Assembly (NCBI GenBank): GCA_910585825.1
Contig: CAJUEY010000017.1
Span: 1 to 57,944 of the forward strand
DNA from: an uncultured Lachnospiraceae bacterium
GTDB taxonomy: Bacteria; Bacillota; Clostridia; Lachnospirales; Lachnospiraceae
DNA length: 57,944 bases
Direction of reading: 5' to 3'
Shown: positions 34,979 through 43,589 of the stretch, in pieces
How positions within the stretch are numbered: position 1 is the stretch's first letter
Layout of the letters: each line of letters opens with the position of its first letter
Program-made: the position numbers and the translations under genes
Notes under the pieces: model-generated
What the model was told of the DNA's origin: nothing
What the model saw: only the letters and a program-made list of their open reading frames with translations
The model's database searches: none

Positions 34979-35962
34979 ATGAAAAAAAAGAAAAAGAGAA
35001 TACTTACAGGAATTCTGGCAATGACTCTTTTACTTGGGGGCTGCAGGATTGGAGGCAGAGAAGTTGTTATTACAGGAGGACTGGGGAGTCAGGATGTATT
35101 TCGGATCGGCGGAGAGTCCTGTGAACTGACAGAGGCAAAAGTTTATCTTGCCAATTATCAGAATATCTATGGGAAAAGTTATGGAATCGACCTGTGGGAG
35201 CGGGGATTTCATAAAGACAAATTAACAGAATACATCAAAGAAATTGCCCTTTCTGAAATGAGCCGGATTGTATGCATGGATCTGCTGGCATCGGAACAGG
35301 AAATATCTCTCAGTGAAGAGGAAAAACAGAAGATTGAACATGCAGCAAAAGAATATTATCAGTCTTTGACAGAGGAAGAAAAGGAATTTACAAATGCATC
35401 TGAATCGGATATTAAGTCTATGTATGAAGATTATGTCCTTGCCGATAAAGTATACAAGTCTCTTACCGCAGGGATTGATGCAGAAGTCAGTGATGATGAG
35501 GCCAGGATCATGGAAGGAATGCAGATTTATGTCAAAAGTAAGAAAAAGGCAAAAGAAGTAGAGCAGAAATTAGCGGCAGGGGAAGATTTTGCTGCAGTTG
35601 CCAGCAACTACAACAAGAAAACAGTGATTGAGATTACTTTTGGAAGGGGAGAACTGCCCGTAGAAGTAGAAAGAGCTGCTTTTGAACTGGATAACGAAGA
35701 AATTTCGTCCTGCATTGAAGCGGAAGAAGGATACTATTTTATCAAATGCATCAATAAATTCGACGAAGAGCTGACGGATGCCAACAAATTCAAGATTGTG
35801 GAAACAAGAGAAAAAGCCGCTTTTGATGATGTATATGAAGAATTTGTCTCCGGACTGGATTCCAAGCTGAATGCCAAAGCGTGGGAGGATATTACACTGG
35901 TGACTGACGGCAGCATTACCACGGACAGTTTTTTTGAGATCATAACAGATGCAATGAATTAA
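34979..35962 (+). CDS. PrsA-like foldase lipoprotein
   Basis: A 327-residue exported lipoprotein with a parvulin-type peptidyl-prolyl isomerase domain. The signal is a lysine-rich start, a hydrophobic stretch and the lipobox LGGC. A helical SurA-like N-terminal region (about residues 45-180) precedes the isomerase domain (about 185-280, with AGEDFAAVASNYN and ITFGRGELPVEVERAAFEL). PrsA proteins help fold secreted enzymes outside the membrane; clients could include the GH84 and GH18 enzymes encoded nearby, which is inference. ATG 34979 has GGAG five bases upstream. Confidence 0.87.
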   Translation: MKKKKKRILTGILAMTLLLGGCRIGGREVVITGGLGSQDVFRIGGESCELTEAKVYLANYQNIYGKSYGIDLWERGFHKDKLTEYIKEIALSEMSRIVCMDLLASEQEISLSEEEKQKIEHAAKEYYQSLTEEEKEFTNASESDIKSMYEDYVLADKVYKSLTAGIDAEVSDDEARIMEGMQIYVKSKKKAKEVEQKLAAGEDFAAVASNYNKKTVIEITFGRGELPVEVERAAFELDNEEISSCIEAEEGYYFIKCINKFDEELTDANKFKIVETREKAAFDDVYEEFVSGLDSKLNAKAWEDITLVTDGSITTDSFFEIITDAMN

Positions 35963-36000
35963 ATGCTGCATATAATAGAAAAAACAGTTTGGATATAAAA

Positions 36001-37143
36001 ATGGATATTTATGTGGTCAAAGCCGGTGATACAGTGGATATGATTGCCAAATCTTATTCAGTGCCTTCGGAAGAAATTATTTATACGAATCAGATGATTC
36101 CGCCTTTTGCCCTGGTGATCGGGCAGGCGCTTTTGATACCCACAGAAGAAGAATATATAGAAAAACCACCGGCAAGGATAAACGGATATGCCTATCCTTT
36201 TATCAGTAATTGGACTCTGCGTCAGACTCTGCCTTATCTGACAGAGCTGTCGGTGTTTTCTTATGGGTTTACAACAGACGGCAATTTGATTCCACCGGCA
36301 TTGGATGATACATTTATGATTCAGCAGGCATATGAATTCAACACATTGCCGATTTTGACGCTGACGCCCTTTGGAGAAGACGGACAGTTTAATAATTATC
36401 TGATTCACAGTGTAGTGCAGTCAAAAGAGGCATCTACAGAACTGATTTCAGCATTGATGAATATGGTGATTGGAAAAGGATATGCAGGCGTGGACATTGA
36501 TTTTGAATATATTTTGGCAGAGGACCGGGATGCATTTACAGAATTTGTCCGTCAGACAGCGGATGCAATGCACAGTATCGGAAGACAGACCTCCGTTGCT
36601 CTGGCGCCGAAACAGTCTGCCGATCAGAAAGGACTTTTGTATGAAGGAAAGGATTACGGAGGTCTTGGGGATGCGGCGGATTATGTATTGCTGATGACGT
36701 ATGAATGGGGATATACGTATGGTCCGCCCATGGCAGTCGCTCCTGTTTTTCAGGTGAAAAAAGTGTTGGATTATGCAGTGACGGAGATTCCCAGAGATAA
36801 GATTCGTCTGGGAATACCTAATTATGGCTATGACTGGCCCCTCCCGTTTGAAAAGGGCGTTACAAAGGCAAAAACCATTGGAAATGTGGAGGCAGTGCAG
36901 ATTGCGGCAGTTCATGGCGCAGAGATTTTATTTGATGAGAGAGCGCAGTCGCCTTATTTTTATTATGAGGCAGGGGGAGTTCGCCATGAAGTGTGGTTTG
37001 AAGATGTAAGAAGCATGCAGGTGAAGTTTGATTTGATCAAAGAATATGATTTAAACGGAGCAGGATATTGGCAGATTATGCAGTTGTTTCGGGCAAACTG
37101 GGAACTGCTTGAGAATCAGTTTGAGATTGTGAAGGCAGTTTGA
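36001..37143 (+). CDS. LysM/GH18 glycosidase, SleL (YaaH)-like
   Basis: A 380-residue glycosidase: one N-terminal LysM domain (about residues 1-45, DIYVVKAGDTVDMIAKSY) binding peptidoglycan or chitin, and a GH18 catalytic domain (about 60-370). The GH18 motif DxxDxDxE is intact as GVDIDFEY. The MTYEWGYTYGPPMAVAP stretch is typical of SleL/YaaH spore-cortex N-acetylglucosaminidases, so a role in spore germination is inferred; SleL usually has two LysM domains. There is no signal peptide, as in other spore-coat-located members. ATG 36001 has no obvious ribosome-binding site; TTG 35989 is an alternative. Confidence 0.87.
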   Translation: MDIYVVKAGDTVDMIAKSYSVPSEEIIYTNQMIPPFALVIGQALLIPTEEEYIEKPPARINGYAYPFISNWTLRQTLPYLTELSVFSYGFTTDGNLIPPALDDTFMIQQAYEFNTLPILTLTPFGEDGQFNNYLIHSVVQSKEASTELISALMNMVIGKGYAGVDIDFEYILAEDRDAFTEFVRQTADAMHSIGRQTSVALAPKQSADQKGLLYEGKDYGGLGDAADYVLLMTYEWGYTYGPPMAVAPVFQVKKVLDYAVTEIPRDKIRLGIPNYGYDWPLPFEKGVTKAKTIGNVEAVQIAAVHGAEILFDERAQSPYFYYEAGGVRHEVWFEDVRSMQVKFDLIKEYDLNGAGYWQIMQLFRANWELLENQFEIVKAV

Positions 37144-37178
37144 ATAGAGAAAGATAAAAAAGGAAGGAAGAGAAACGT

Positions 37179-38387
37179 TTGGAAGTGGAAATAACCGCAA
37201 AGATAAATGAAATATTTGACGATTGTGCATATCGCATTGTGTTAAGCAAAGCCGGGAAAGGATCAGAGAATAAATATAACAAAATTGTGCTTGTATGCAA
37301 GGATCTATATTATCAGGCGGAATGCTTTACAGAAAAACAGGCGTTTCATTTTAATTATACGATAGATGAGGCAGTTCATTTTTGTAAAAAAATGTTTGGC
37401 ATCGATTTTCTTCAATTAAATGCCTGGTCAGACAGATGGGAATATCAGTTTTCTGTTACAAAAAAAGGAAAAGTATTCTTTAAGCGAAAACAGGCAAAAT
37501 CGGATGGAGTTCCGAAGAGGCAGACAGAGCATAATCGAAAGAAGAAGTATTTGCTGCCGGAAGGAGAAATCATACCGCCTCTTAGGGATATGGGAGTGAT
37601 CACAGAACAGGGGAAGATTATTTCTCATATGCAGGATAAATATAAACAGATCAATCGTTTTTTAGAGGTGATAGACGATGCTGTTCGCAGTTATTTATAT
37701 GAATCCGATCAACCATTAAAGATTGTGGATTTTGGATGCGGCAAATCTTATTTGACTTTTGTTTTGTATTATTATTTTCATGAAATAAAGCATATGAATG
37801 TGAATATGACAGGCCTTGACTTAAAAGAAGAAGTGATTGCAAAGTGCAATGATACAGCAAAAAAATACGGCTACGAAAATCTTACATTTCAAGTAGGAGA
37901 TATCGGCTGTTATACAGATTCCGTTCCGGCAGATATGGTCATTACGCTTCATGCATGTGATACGGCAACCGATTATGCACTGTTTCACGCCATTCGGTGG
38001 GGAGCCGGAATGATTTTTTCTGTTCCCTGCTGCCAGCATGAACTGAATCAGCAGTTTTTGCCGCAGGAATTGGAGATTATTGGAAGATATGGAATTGTAA
38101 AAGAGAGAACAATGGCTCTTTTTACAGATGCGATTCGTGCAAATTTGCTGGAGTGCTGTGGATATAAAACCCAATTGCTGGAGTTTGTGGATATAGAAAA
38201 CACTCCCAAGAATTTGTTAATACGGGCAATTCACAGAAAAACAGAACCGGCACGGATCGATGTAATGCGCAAATACCATTCGGGTAAATCACATTATCAG
38301 GAAGTCAGGGAATTGATGGAGAAATTTCATTTGAATCCTACCTTGTATAAGCTGTTGGCCGAAGCCGGTTATATCAAAGAGGAGTGA
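37179..38387 (+). CDS. SAM-dependent methyltransferase, unknown substrate
   Basis: A 402-residue protein. The N-terminal 150 residues form an uncharacterised region rich in aromatic and basic residues. A class I methyltransferase domain follows (about 165-330) with the SAM motif VDFGCGKSYLTF, the acidic VTGLDLKEE-like strand and MVITLHACDTATDYA, then the cysteine pair in VPCCQHE. It resembles the METTL25/RRNAD1-like group that has been linked to RNA modification; the substrate here is not known. It starts at TTG 37179, nine bases after AAGGAAGG. A good terminator follows. Confidence 0.8.
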   Translation: MEVEITAKINEIFDDCAYRIVLSKAGKGSENKYNKIVLVCKDLYYQAECFTEKQAFHFNYTIDEAVHFCKKMFGIDFLQLNAWSDRWEYQFSVTKKGKVFFKRKQAKSDGVPKRQTEHNRKKKYLLPEGEIIPPLRDMGVITEQGKIISHMQDKYKQINRFLEVIDDAVRSYLYESDQPLKIVDFGCGKSYLTFVLYYYFHEIKHMNVNMTGLDLKEEVIAKCNDTAKKYGYENLTFQVGDIGCYTDSVPADMVITLHACDTATDYALFHAIRWGAGMIFSVPCCQHELNQQFLPQELEIIGRYGIVKERTMALFTDAIRANLLECCGYKTQLLEFVDIENTPKNLLIRAIHRKTEPARIDVMRKYHSGKSHYQEVRELMEKFHLNPTLYKLLAEAGYIKEE

Positions 38388-38412
38388 GTTGCAGAGGAGA
38401 TAAAATGTTTCA

Positions 38413-38441
38413 GGCAGAGCCAAAATCCGGCTCTGCCTTTG
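38413..38441. terminator. Terminator between the methyltransferase gene and htpG
   Basis: GGCAGAGCC (38413-38421) pairs with GGCTCTGCC (38429-38437), with a seven-base loop and TTT after it. It lies between convergent genes. Confidence 0.75.
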
Positions 38442-38480
38442 CTAATGAAAACTTCGGGATATCATTGATTATGCGAATTC

Positions 38481-40565
38481 TTATTTCGTCAGCAACATCA
38501 TAATCTTATTGCTTCTGGCAACGAATTTCGTCATTGCCTCCGGAGACAGCGGCTGATTGCTCAACAAAGCAAGATCGTATAATTGTTCGCAGAAATCTGT
38601 TACGTATTCCGAATCTTTATTGTTAAGAAGATAGTTCACCAGTTCATGGTTGGTATTTAAGGTCAATGTCAAATCTGCACCGAACATGGAAGCATCCATG
38701 CCCATACCGCCCATAGAATACATCTTCATCATATCCTGCATGCGCCGTCCTTCCTCGGAAAGGGTAATCACAGAAGAGATGTTGGCGTCTTTTAGTTTTT
38801 CTACTTTAACTGTCAGCTTATCGTTGTTTAAAGCTTTGTGGAACACTTCGGAAAGAGTATCTGCAGCCTCTTTTAATTCTTCTTCGGAGCTTTCTTCCTT
38901 CAAAGACTCTGTCAGATCTGCATCAATCCGCATAAATTTGTATTTTTCATTTCGTCTCTCTAACTGGGAGATGAAAGAAGTGTCGATGTTGTGATCCAAA
39001 ATCACTGCATTCATATCCTGTTCTTTAAACATCCGGATATACTGTCCCTGCTGGTTTAAATCAGTTACATAATAGATGATATTGCGGTCGTCTTTCTCTT
39101 CTGCTGCATCAGGATCAGCGTCCCCGGTCACGGTTTCTTTTGTGTTTTCTGCAGCATCTTCGGAAGTATTTTCGTTCTTTTCTTCCACTGGTTTGATCCA
39201 TTCCGGCAGCGTCAGATACTTGTCATTGATATCTTTGAATAAGATGTAGTCGTTCATCTTGTCGCAGAATTTCTCGTCTTTTAAGCAGCCGAATTTGATA
39301 AAAGGACTAATGTCGTCCCAGTATTTCTCATAGGATTCCTTTTCTGTTTTGCACATGCCGATGAGTTTATCTGCAACTTTTTTGGTGATGTAATCAGAAA
39401 TCTTCTTTACAAAGCCGTCGTTTTGCAGTGCGCTTCTGGAAACATTTAACGGCAGATCCGGGCAGTCGATGACGCCCTTTAACAGCATTAAAAATTCCGG
39501 AATGACTTCTTTGATATTGTCGGCAACGAATACCTGATTGTTATAAAGCTTAATAGTTCCCTCAATGGAGTCATATTCCGTATTGATTTTCGGGAAATAG
39601 AGAATGCCCTTTAAGTTAAAGGGATAATCCATATTTAAATGAATCCAGAATAACGGCTCTTTATAATCCATAAAGACCTTACGGTAAAAAGCTTTGTATT
39701 CTTCATCGGTACAGTCTTTTGGCGTCTTCGCCCAGAGTGGAGCTGTATCGTTTAATGGAACCGGCCGTTTTACGATCTTTAACTTCTCAGTCCTTGGAGA
39801 TACTTCAACGATTTCTTTTTCACCGTTTTCATTTTCTTTTTCTTCTGTTTTGGCCTCTTCAATAATCGTTTCTACCACGGTATCTGTATCCAACTTGTCT
39901 GCCGGATCAATGGTTTCATATTCTGTTTCTGCATTTGCTTTCTTCAGGAAAATCGGAATCGGCATAAACGAGCAGTATTTTTCCATGACTTCCCTTGCCC
40001 GGTACTCGTTGGCAAACTCCAGACAGTCTTCATTTAAGAAGAGCGTGATCTTTGTTCCCACGCCTTCTTTGATGCCGTCGGTCATAGAAAATTCTGTGCC
40101 GCCGTCACATTCCCAATGTACGGCGTCTGCGCCTTTCCGGTAGGAAAGAGTATCGATGTGAACTTCATCTGCAACCATAAATGCAGAATAAAATCCAAGG
40201 CCGAAATGACCGATGATCTGATCGTCATTGGCTTTGTCTTTGTATTTTTCCAAAAAGTCATTGGCGCCGGAAAATGCAATCTGGTTGATATATTCTTCCA
40301 CTTCGTCTGCAGTCATGCCGAGGCCGTTGTCGGTAAAGGTGAGGGTTTTGGCATCCGGATCTACTTCAATCTGAATCTCCGGCTTATAATCTGCGGGCAG
40401 TTCATATTCGCCCATCATATCCAGTTTTTTCAGTTTTGTGATCGCATCGCATCCATTGGAGATTAATTCACGATAGAAAATGTCGTGGTCGGAATAGAGC
40501 CATTTTTTAATGACCGGAAAAATATTGTCGCTGTTAATTGATAAATTACCATGTTTCTCTGCCAT
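38481..40565 (-). CDS. htpG: Molecular chaperone HtpG (Hsp90)
   Basis: A 694-residue bacterial Hsp90. The N-terminal GHKL ATPase (about 1-230) shows YRELISNGCDAI, DNGLGMT and GHFGLGFYSAFMVAD; note Gly rather than Ala in the SNGCDA helix. The middle domain follows with an acidic linker, and the dimerisation domain ends near residue 690. Length is slightly above E. coli HtpG because of an acidic insertion at about residues 480-520. ATG 40565 has AAAGGAG nine bases upstream. A CIRCE element lies upstream of its promoter, which suggests HrcA control. Confidence 0.96.
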   Translation of the reverse strand: MAEKHGNLSINSDNIFPVIKKWLYSDHDIFYRELISNGCDAITKLKKLDMMGEYELPADYKPEIQIEVDPDAKTLTFTDNGLGMTADEVEEYINQIAFSGANDFLEKYKDKANDDQIIGHFGLGFYSAFMVADEVHIDTLSYRKGADAVHWECDGGTEFSMTDGIKEGVGTKITLFLNEDCLEFANEYRAREVMEKYCSFMPIPIFLKKANAETEYETIDPADKLDTDTVVETIIEEAKTEEKENENGEKEIVEVSPRTEKLKIVKRPVPLNDTAPLWAKTPKDCTDEEYKAFYRKVFMDYKEPLFWIHLNMDYPFNLKGILYFPKINTEYDSIEGTIKLYNNQVFVADNIKEVIPEFLMLLKGVIDCPDLPLNVSRSALQNDGFVKKISDYITKKVADKLIGMCKTEKESYEKYWDDISPFIKFGCLKDEKFCDKMNDYILFKDINDKYLTLPEWIKPVEEKNENTSEDAAENTKETVTGDADPDAAEEKDDRNIIYYVTDLNQQGQYIRMFKEQDMNAVILDHNIDTSFISQLERRNEKYKFMRIDADLTESLKEESSEEELKEAADTLSEVFHKALNNDKLTVKVEKLKDANISSVITLSEEGRRMQDMMKMYSMGGMGMDASMFGADLTLTLNTNHELVNYLLNNKDSEYVTDFCEQLYDLALLSNQPLSPEAMTKFVARSNKIMMLLTK

Positions 40566-40608
40566 AGGAAAACACTCCTTTTCAAATTCATTTTTCTTTC
40601 TGCAATAC

Positions 40609-40637
40609 ATATTATAACTGAAAAATTGAAAAGTCAA
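40609..40637 (-). promoter_or_regulatory. htpG promoter
   Basis: On the minus strand TTGACT (plus 40632-40637) is followed by TAATAT at 17 bases (plus 40609-40614) or by a perfect TATAAT at 15 bases (plus 40611-40616). The CIRCE begins eight bases upstream of the -35. Confidence 0.65.
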
Positions 40638-40644
40638 TAGAAAA

Positions 40645-40671
40645 TTAGCACTCTTTTAGAAAGAGTGCTAA
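40645..40671. promoter_or_regulatory. CIRCE operator (HrcA site)
   Basis: TTAGCACTC, nine bases, GAGTGCTAA: a perfect match to the CIRCE consensus bound by the heat-shock repressor HrcA. It lies in the divergent region between htpG and the gene at 40786. HrcA itself is not in the window. Confidence 0.96.
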
Positions 40672-40735
40672 CAAAAATGGAAAAAACCAGAAAAATCAAG
40701 GCTTAAAAGAATTATTAAAACTTTATAAAGTCTAC

Positions 40736-40765
40736 TTGACCAGAAGTGGTCTAAGAGTTTATAGT
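40736..40765 (+). promoter_or_regulatory. Promoter with palindromic operator
   Basis: TTGACC (40736-40741) and TTATAG (40759-40764, or TATAGT one base on) have a 17- or 18-base spacer. A palindrome GACCA-GAAG-TGGTC (40738-40751) overlaps the -35 and spacer, a typical place for a repressor to act. The regulator is unknown. Confidence 0.5.
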
Positions 40766-40785
40766 AGCAAAGAGAGGTGTAAAAG

Positions 40786-43524
40786 ATGATAATACTGAAG
40801 ACGAATTTAGAATTAAAAGCGACCTTTGAAAGGTTGATTCGGACAATGAAAGAACCGGTGGAATGGACCGGCAATTTTGCAGTTGTGGGTGACTACTTGA
40901 TTCTTCAGGGAAAGGTGCGTTCTTTATTTTTTAATTTTGAAACCAGGAAAGTAGTGACGAATTTAATTGATATTCCTGTTCAAGAAGAAGAGACGGTTGA
41001 GATTAAGGATCAGATTAAGATACAGAATACATTGAATATGGTATTGTATGCGTTTGGAAAATGGGGAATGATTCGGGGCGTCAAAGTAGAGCAGGATTAT
41101 GCCCAGTTAAACAGGATATTTACGAAGGTTTTGCAGGAGTTTTCCATAGAACCGGGCTATTCCCTTGAGAATTTTCGTTTTTATAAAGACGGCATCCGTC
41201 TCAGTTATGAAGATGTGATACAGGCGGCCATTGAGTCCCGGGAAGATACTATAGAAGAAAGCCAGACAGAGAAAGAATCTTCCAGAGGACTTTGGCACAA
41301 GCTGGTCTGGAAGAAAAAGACAGCTGTTTTTTCAAAATCACAGACGACTTTTGAAGAACGACAGAAGATGCGGCAGGGCAACAATTTTTACATGGTGGGA
41401 TATCACTGTCCAAAATGTAAAGAGCATTTGCATATGGTGGTATTTCCGGTGGGAAAAGAATTTCGTATTGAAACCTCAGAAGGCGGCGTGTTTTTGGCAA
41501 GGGCATATACCTGCAGCCGCTGTCATTCTTTTTATACGCCAAGACCGGAGAAACTGCTTTCTGAAGGAGACATCTATATCATGGAATTCTTAAATGATGA
41601 AGATGCTTACATGGATTATATGGAGCTTCTGGGAGCAAAAGGAGACCGTGTCTCCAACTATAAGTTTAATGAATTCGAGTCGGTGCGGAATCGAAAGGAA
41701 CAGATGCAGGTTCAGAAAGAAGAAGATGCAGAGACGATTTGCAGCCATATAGATCAACTCACGGATGACAGGCTGGAAGAACTGGAAGAAAAGATAGAAG
41801 AAGGATTTTATCCCGAGAAGAGCATACCGCGTTTTGAAAAGACGCTGCAGCAGGAGAAGAAGAAACGTTCTTCTGCAAAAGAGAAAAAGAGTAAATCCAA
41901 AACAGATCAGGCAGCTTCAGAAGCATCCTTCGGGCATTCCTTTACGGGCGGAGATACCCACAGCAGTCAGGAAACAGCGAAACAGCGAGAAAACCCTGAC
42001 AGTAAACCGTCAGCTGCAGAGCCTGTGATTTCAAATACAGATCAGACAGAGAGGAAAAAGGAGCAGGAGAGGAAAAAGGAGCAGGAGAGGAAAAAGGAGC
42101 AGGAGAAGAAAAAGGAGCAGGAGAAGAAAACTTCTCCGCAGGAAATTCCCGCTCCCAGACGGGAATCTGCCAAAAAGAGATACGAAGCGAAATGCAGATT
42201 GTTGGAAAGGCTTTCTCTTTCCCAGGTTGCCGGATTACGGAGGGAGCTTTTAGAGGATAAAAATCTCTATGATTCCGAAAAAGAGCCATTCCTGAAAGAA
42301 CTAAAAAAGAAAGAACAGCAGCTGACCAGATCATATGTCAAAGATTTGGCTAAGAGCTGCATCCATCAGAATTATGCCGGCATTTGCCGTGCAATCGGAG
42401 AAATTGAAAAGGCCGAGCTGCCAGAGCAGGAGAAAGAAACCGTTTTAAGTCCCTTGTATACAAAGCGGAGCCACAGGGCGCAGTCAGAGGCGGAGGAGAT
42501 TTTAAAGAAGATGCCGAAGCAGCTGAATATGAAACAATATAAGAGTTATATGGAGCGTTTGAAAGGCTATCCGGAGGCAGATCTTACAGCTTATGAAGAT
42601 TATTTGGACGAAAAACGCAAAGAGGCAGAGCAGCAGGAAATTTCCAATATGATACGCCATGCCAGGACAAGCAATCGGAAAGGCTTGATGGATCTTATGG
42701 AGCAGTTGAAAAATCAGGATTTTGACGAGGAGCTATTAGAGCCCTATCTGCATCAGTTAGAAGATGATCTGCATGTTTTGGATGAAAATGCCATAGCGGA
42801 AATCTGTGGCAATCCTGCTCAGATGACGATTGCAGAGACTATGGAAGCATACCGGAAGTTAGAAGAGGGAGTTTTTTTGCCGGAATTAAAAACAAATGCT
42901 CTGGAAATGATGCGAAAGCGGCTTACAAAGTTAAAGACAGACGAATGTGAGCTTTTGGTTTGCAGGCTGCGTGACGGATTAGACGGCAGAATTAATAAAA
43001 ACGACAGATATCATTATTATCCGGCGAGGAAGGTACTGGCCAAAGAGGCGGCGCCGGAGGAGTATGAAGTAATTCAGTATGCGCTGGATACTTATGGCGC
43101 TACAAGAGGAGAATTTGAATATCCGATTCTTGTGGTGGATACTTCCAGAGACCGATCCGGCAAGGAAGGTATGATATTGACGCCGGAGCATATTTTTTAC
43201 CGGACAATGCTAAATGCATATGTCGTGCCTGTCGGGGATGTTCGCAAGTTAAATTCGCAGACAGGATTTTTCCATTCGGGACTTTTTCTGGAACTGCATA
43301 ATGGGGAACAGATTAAGATCCCTTATGCAGTAGACAAGAAAGAATTGACGGCGTGGGGAAACTGCCTGGAAGAATTTATTCATTATCTGCAGGAAAAACC
43401 GGATTCCAGAAAAGTGACTTATCTTGCCAAAGAAAAGCATGAGACGATTTGTTGTTTTCGCTGCGGATATTCGTATAAGGGCGGTAATGTATGTCCCAAA
43501 TGCGGCTATAAAATGAATCAGTGA
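40786..43524 (+). CDS. Large zinc-ribbon protein of unknown function
   Basis: A 912-residue protein I do not recognise. Residues 1-135 form an alpha/beta domain of unknown fold. A first zinc ribbon (about 205-250) has CPKC and CSRC pairs. A charged low-complexity linker (about 360-460) includes four RKKEQE-type repeats. A long helical region (about 460-740) follows. Residues about 770-875 look like a PH-like beta domain (EYPILVVDTSRDR, GMILTPEHIFYRTML, GEQIKIPYAVD), and a C-terminal zinc ribbon has CFRCGYSYKGGNVCPKCGYK. There is no signal peptide or membrane helix. It is divergent from htpG with a CIRCE between them. The domain calls other than the zinc ribbons are inference. Confidence 0.8.
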   Translation: MIILKTNLELKATFERLIRTMKEPVEWTGNFAVVGDYLILQGKVRSLFFNFETRKVVTNLIDIPVQEEETVEIKDQIKIQNTLNMVLYAFGKWGMIRGVKVEQDYAQLNRIFTKVLQEFSIEPGYSLENFRFYKDGIRLSYEDVIQAAIESREDTIEESQTEKESSRGLWHKLVWKKKTAVFSKSQTTFEERQKMRQGNNFYMVGYHCPKCKEHLHMVVFPVGKEFRIETSEGGVFLARAYTCSRCHSFYTPRPEKLLSEGDIYIMEFLNDEDAYMDYMELLGAKGDRVSNYKFNEFESVRNRKEQMQVQKEEDAETICSHIDQLTDDRLEELEEKIEEGFYPEKSIPRFEKTLQQEKKKRSSAKEKKSKSKTDQAASEASFGHSFTGGDTHSSQETAKQRENPDSKPSAAEPVISNTDQTERKKEQERKKEQERKKEQEKKKEQEKKTSPQEIPAPRRESAKKRYEAKCRLLERLSLSQVAGLRRELLEDKNLYDSEKEPFLKELKKKEQQLTRSYVKDLAKSCIHQNYAGICRAIGEIEKAELPEQEKETVLSPLYTKRSHRAQSEAEEILKKMPKQLNMKQYKSYMERLKGYPEADLTAYEDYLDEKRKEAEQQEISNMIRHARTSNRKGLMDLMEQLKNQDFDEELLEPYLHQLEDDLHVLDENAIAEICGNPAQMTIAETMEAYRKLEEGVFLPELKTNALEMMRKRLTKLKTDECELLVCRLRDGLDGRINKNDRYHYYPARKVLAKEAAPEEYEVIQYALDTYGATRGEFEYPILVVDTSRDRSGKEGMILTPEHIFYRTMLNAYVVPVGDVRKLNSQTGFFHSGLFLELHNGEQIKIPYAVDKKELTAWGNCLEEFIHYLQEKPDSRKVTYLAKEKHETICCFRCGYSYKGGNVCPKCGYKMNQ
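42052..42123 (+). repeat. 18-bp tandem repeat inside the zinc-ribbon gene
   Basis: Four in-frame copies of AGGAAAAAGGAGCAGGAG, the last with AAG for AGG at its start, encode RKKEQE or KKKEQE. A partial fifth copy follows. Such a repeat can change copy number by slippage without breaking the frame. Confidence 0.9.
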
Positions 43525-43536
43525 TATCCTTCGGGT

Positions 43537-43552
43537 ATCCCTTTATGTGCTG
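43537..43552 (+). repeat. Short dispersed repeat, copy 2
   Basis: Identical over 16 bases to 5675-5690 and likewise placed just after a stop codon, here that of the zinc-ribbon gene. Confidence 0.5.
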
Positions 43553-43589
43553 TAGTATGCACAATGATTCGTAGTGAAAGGAGATTAGC

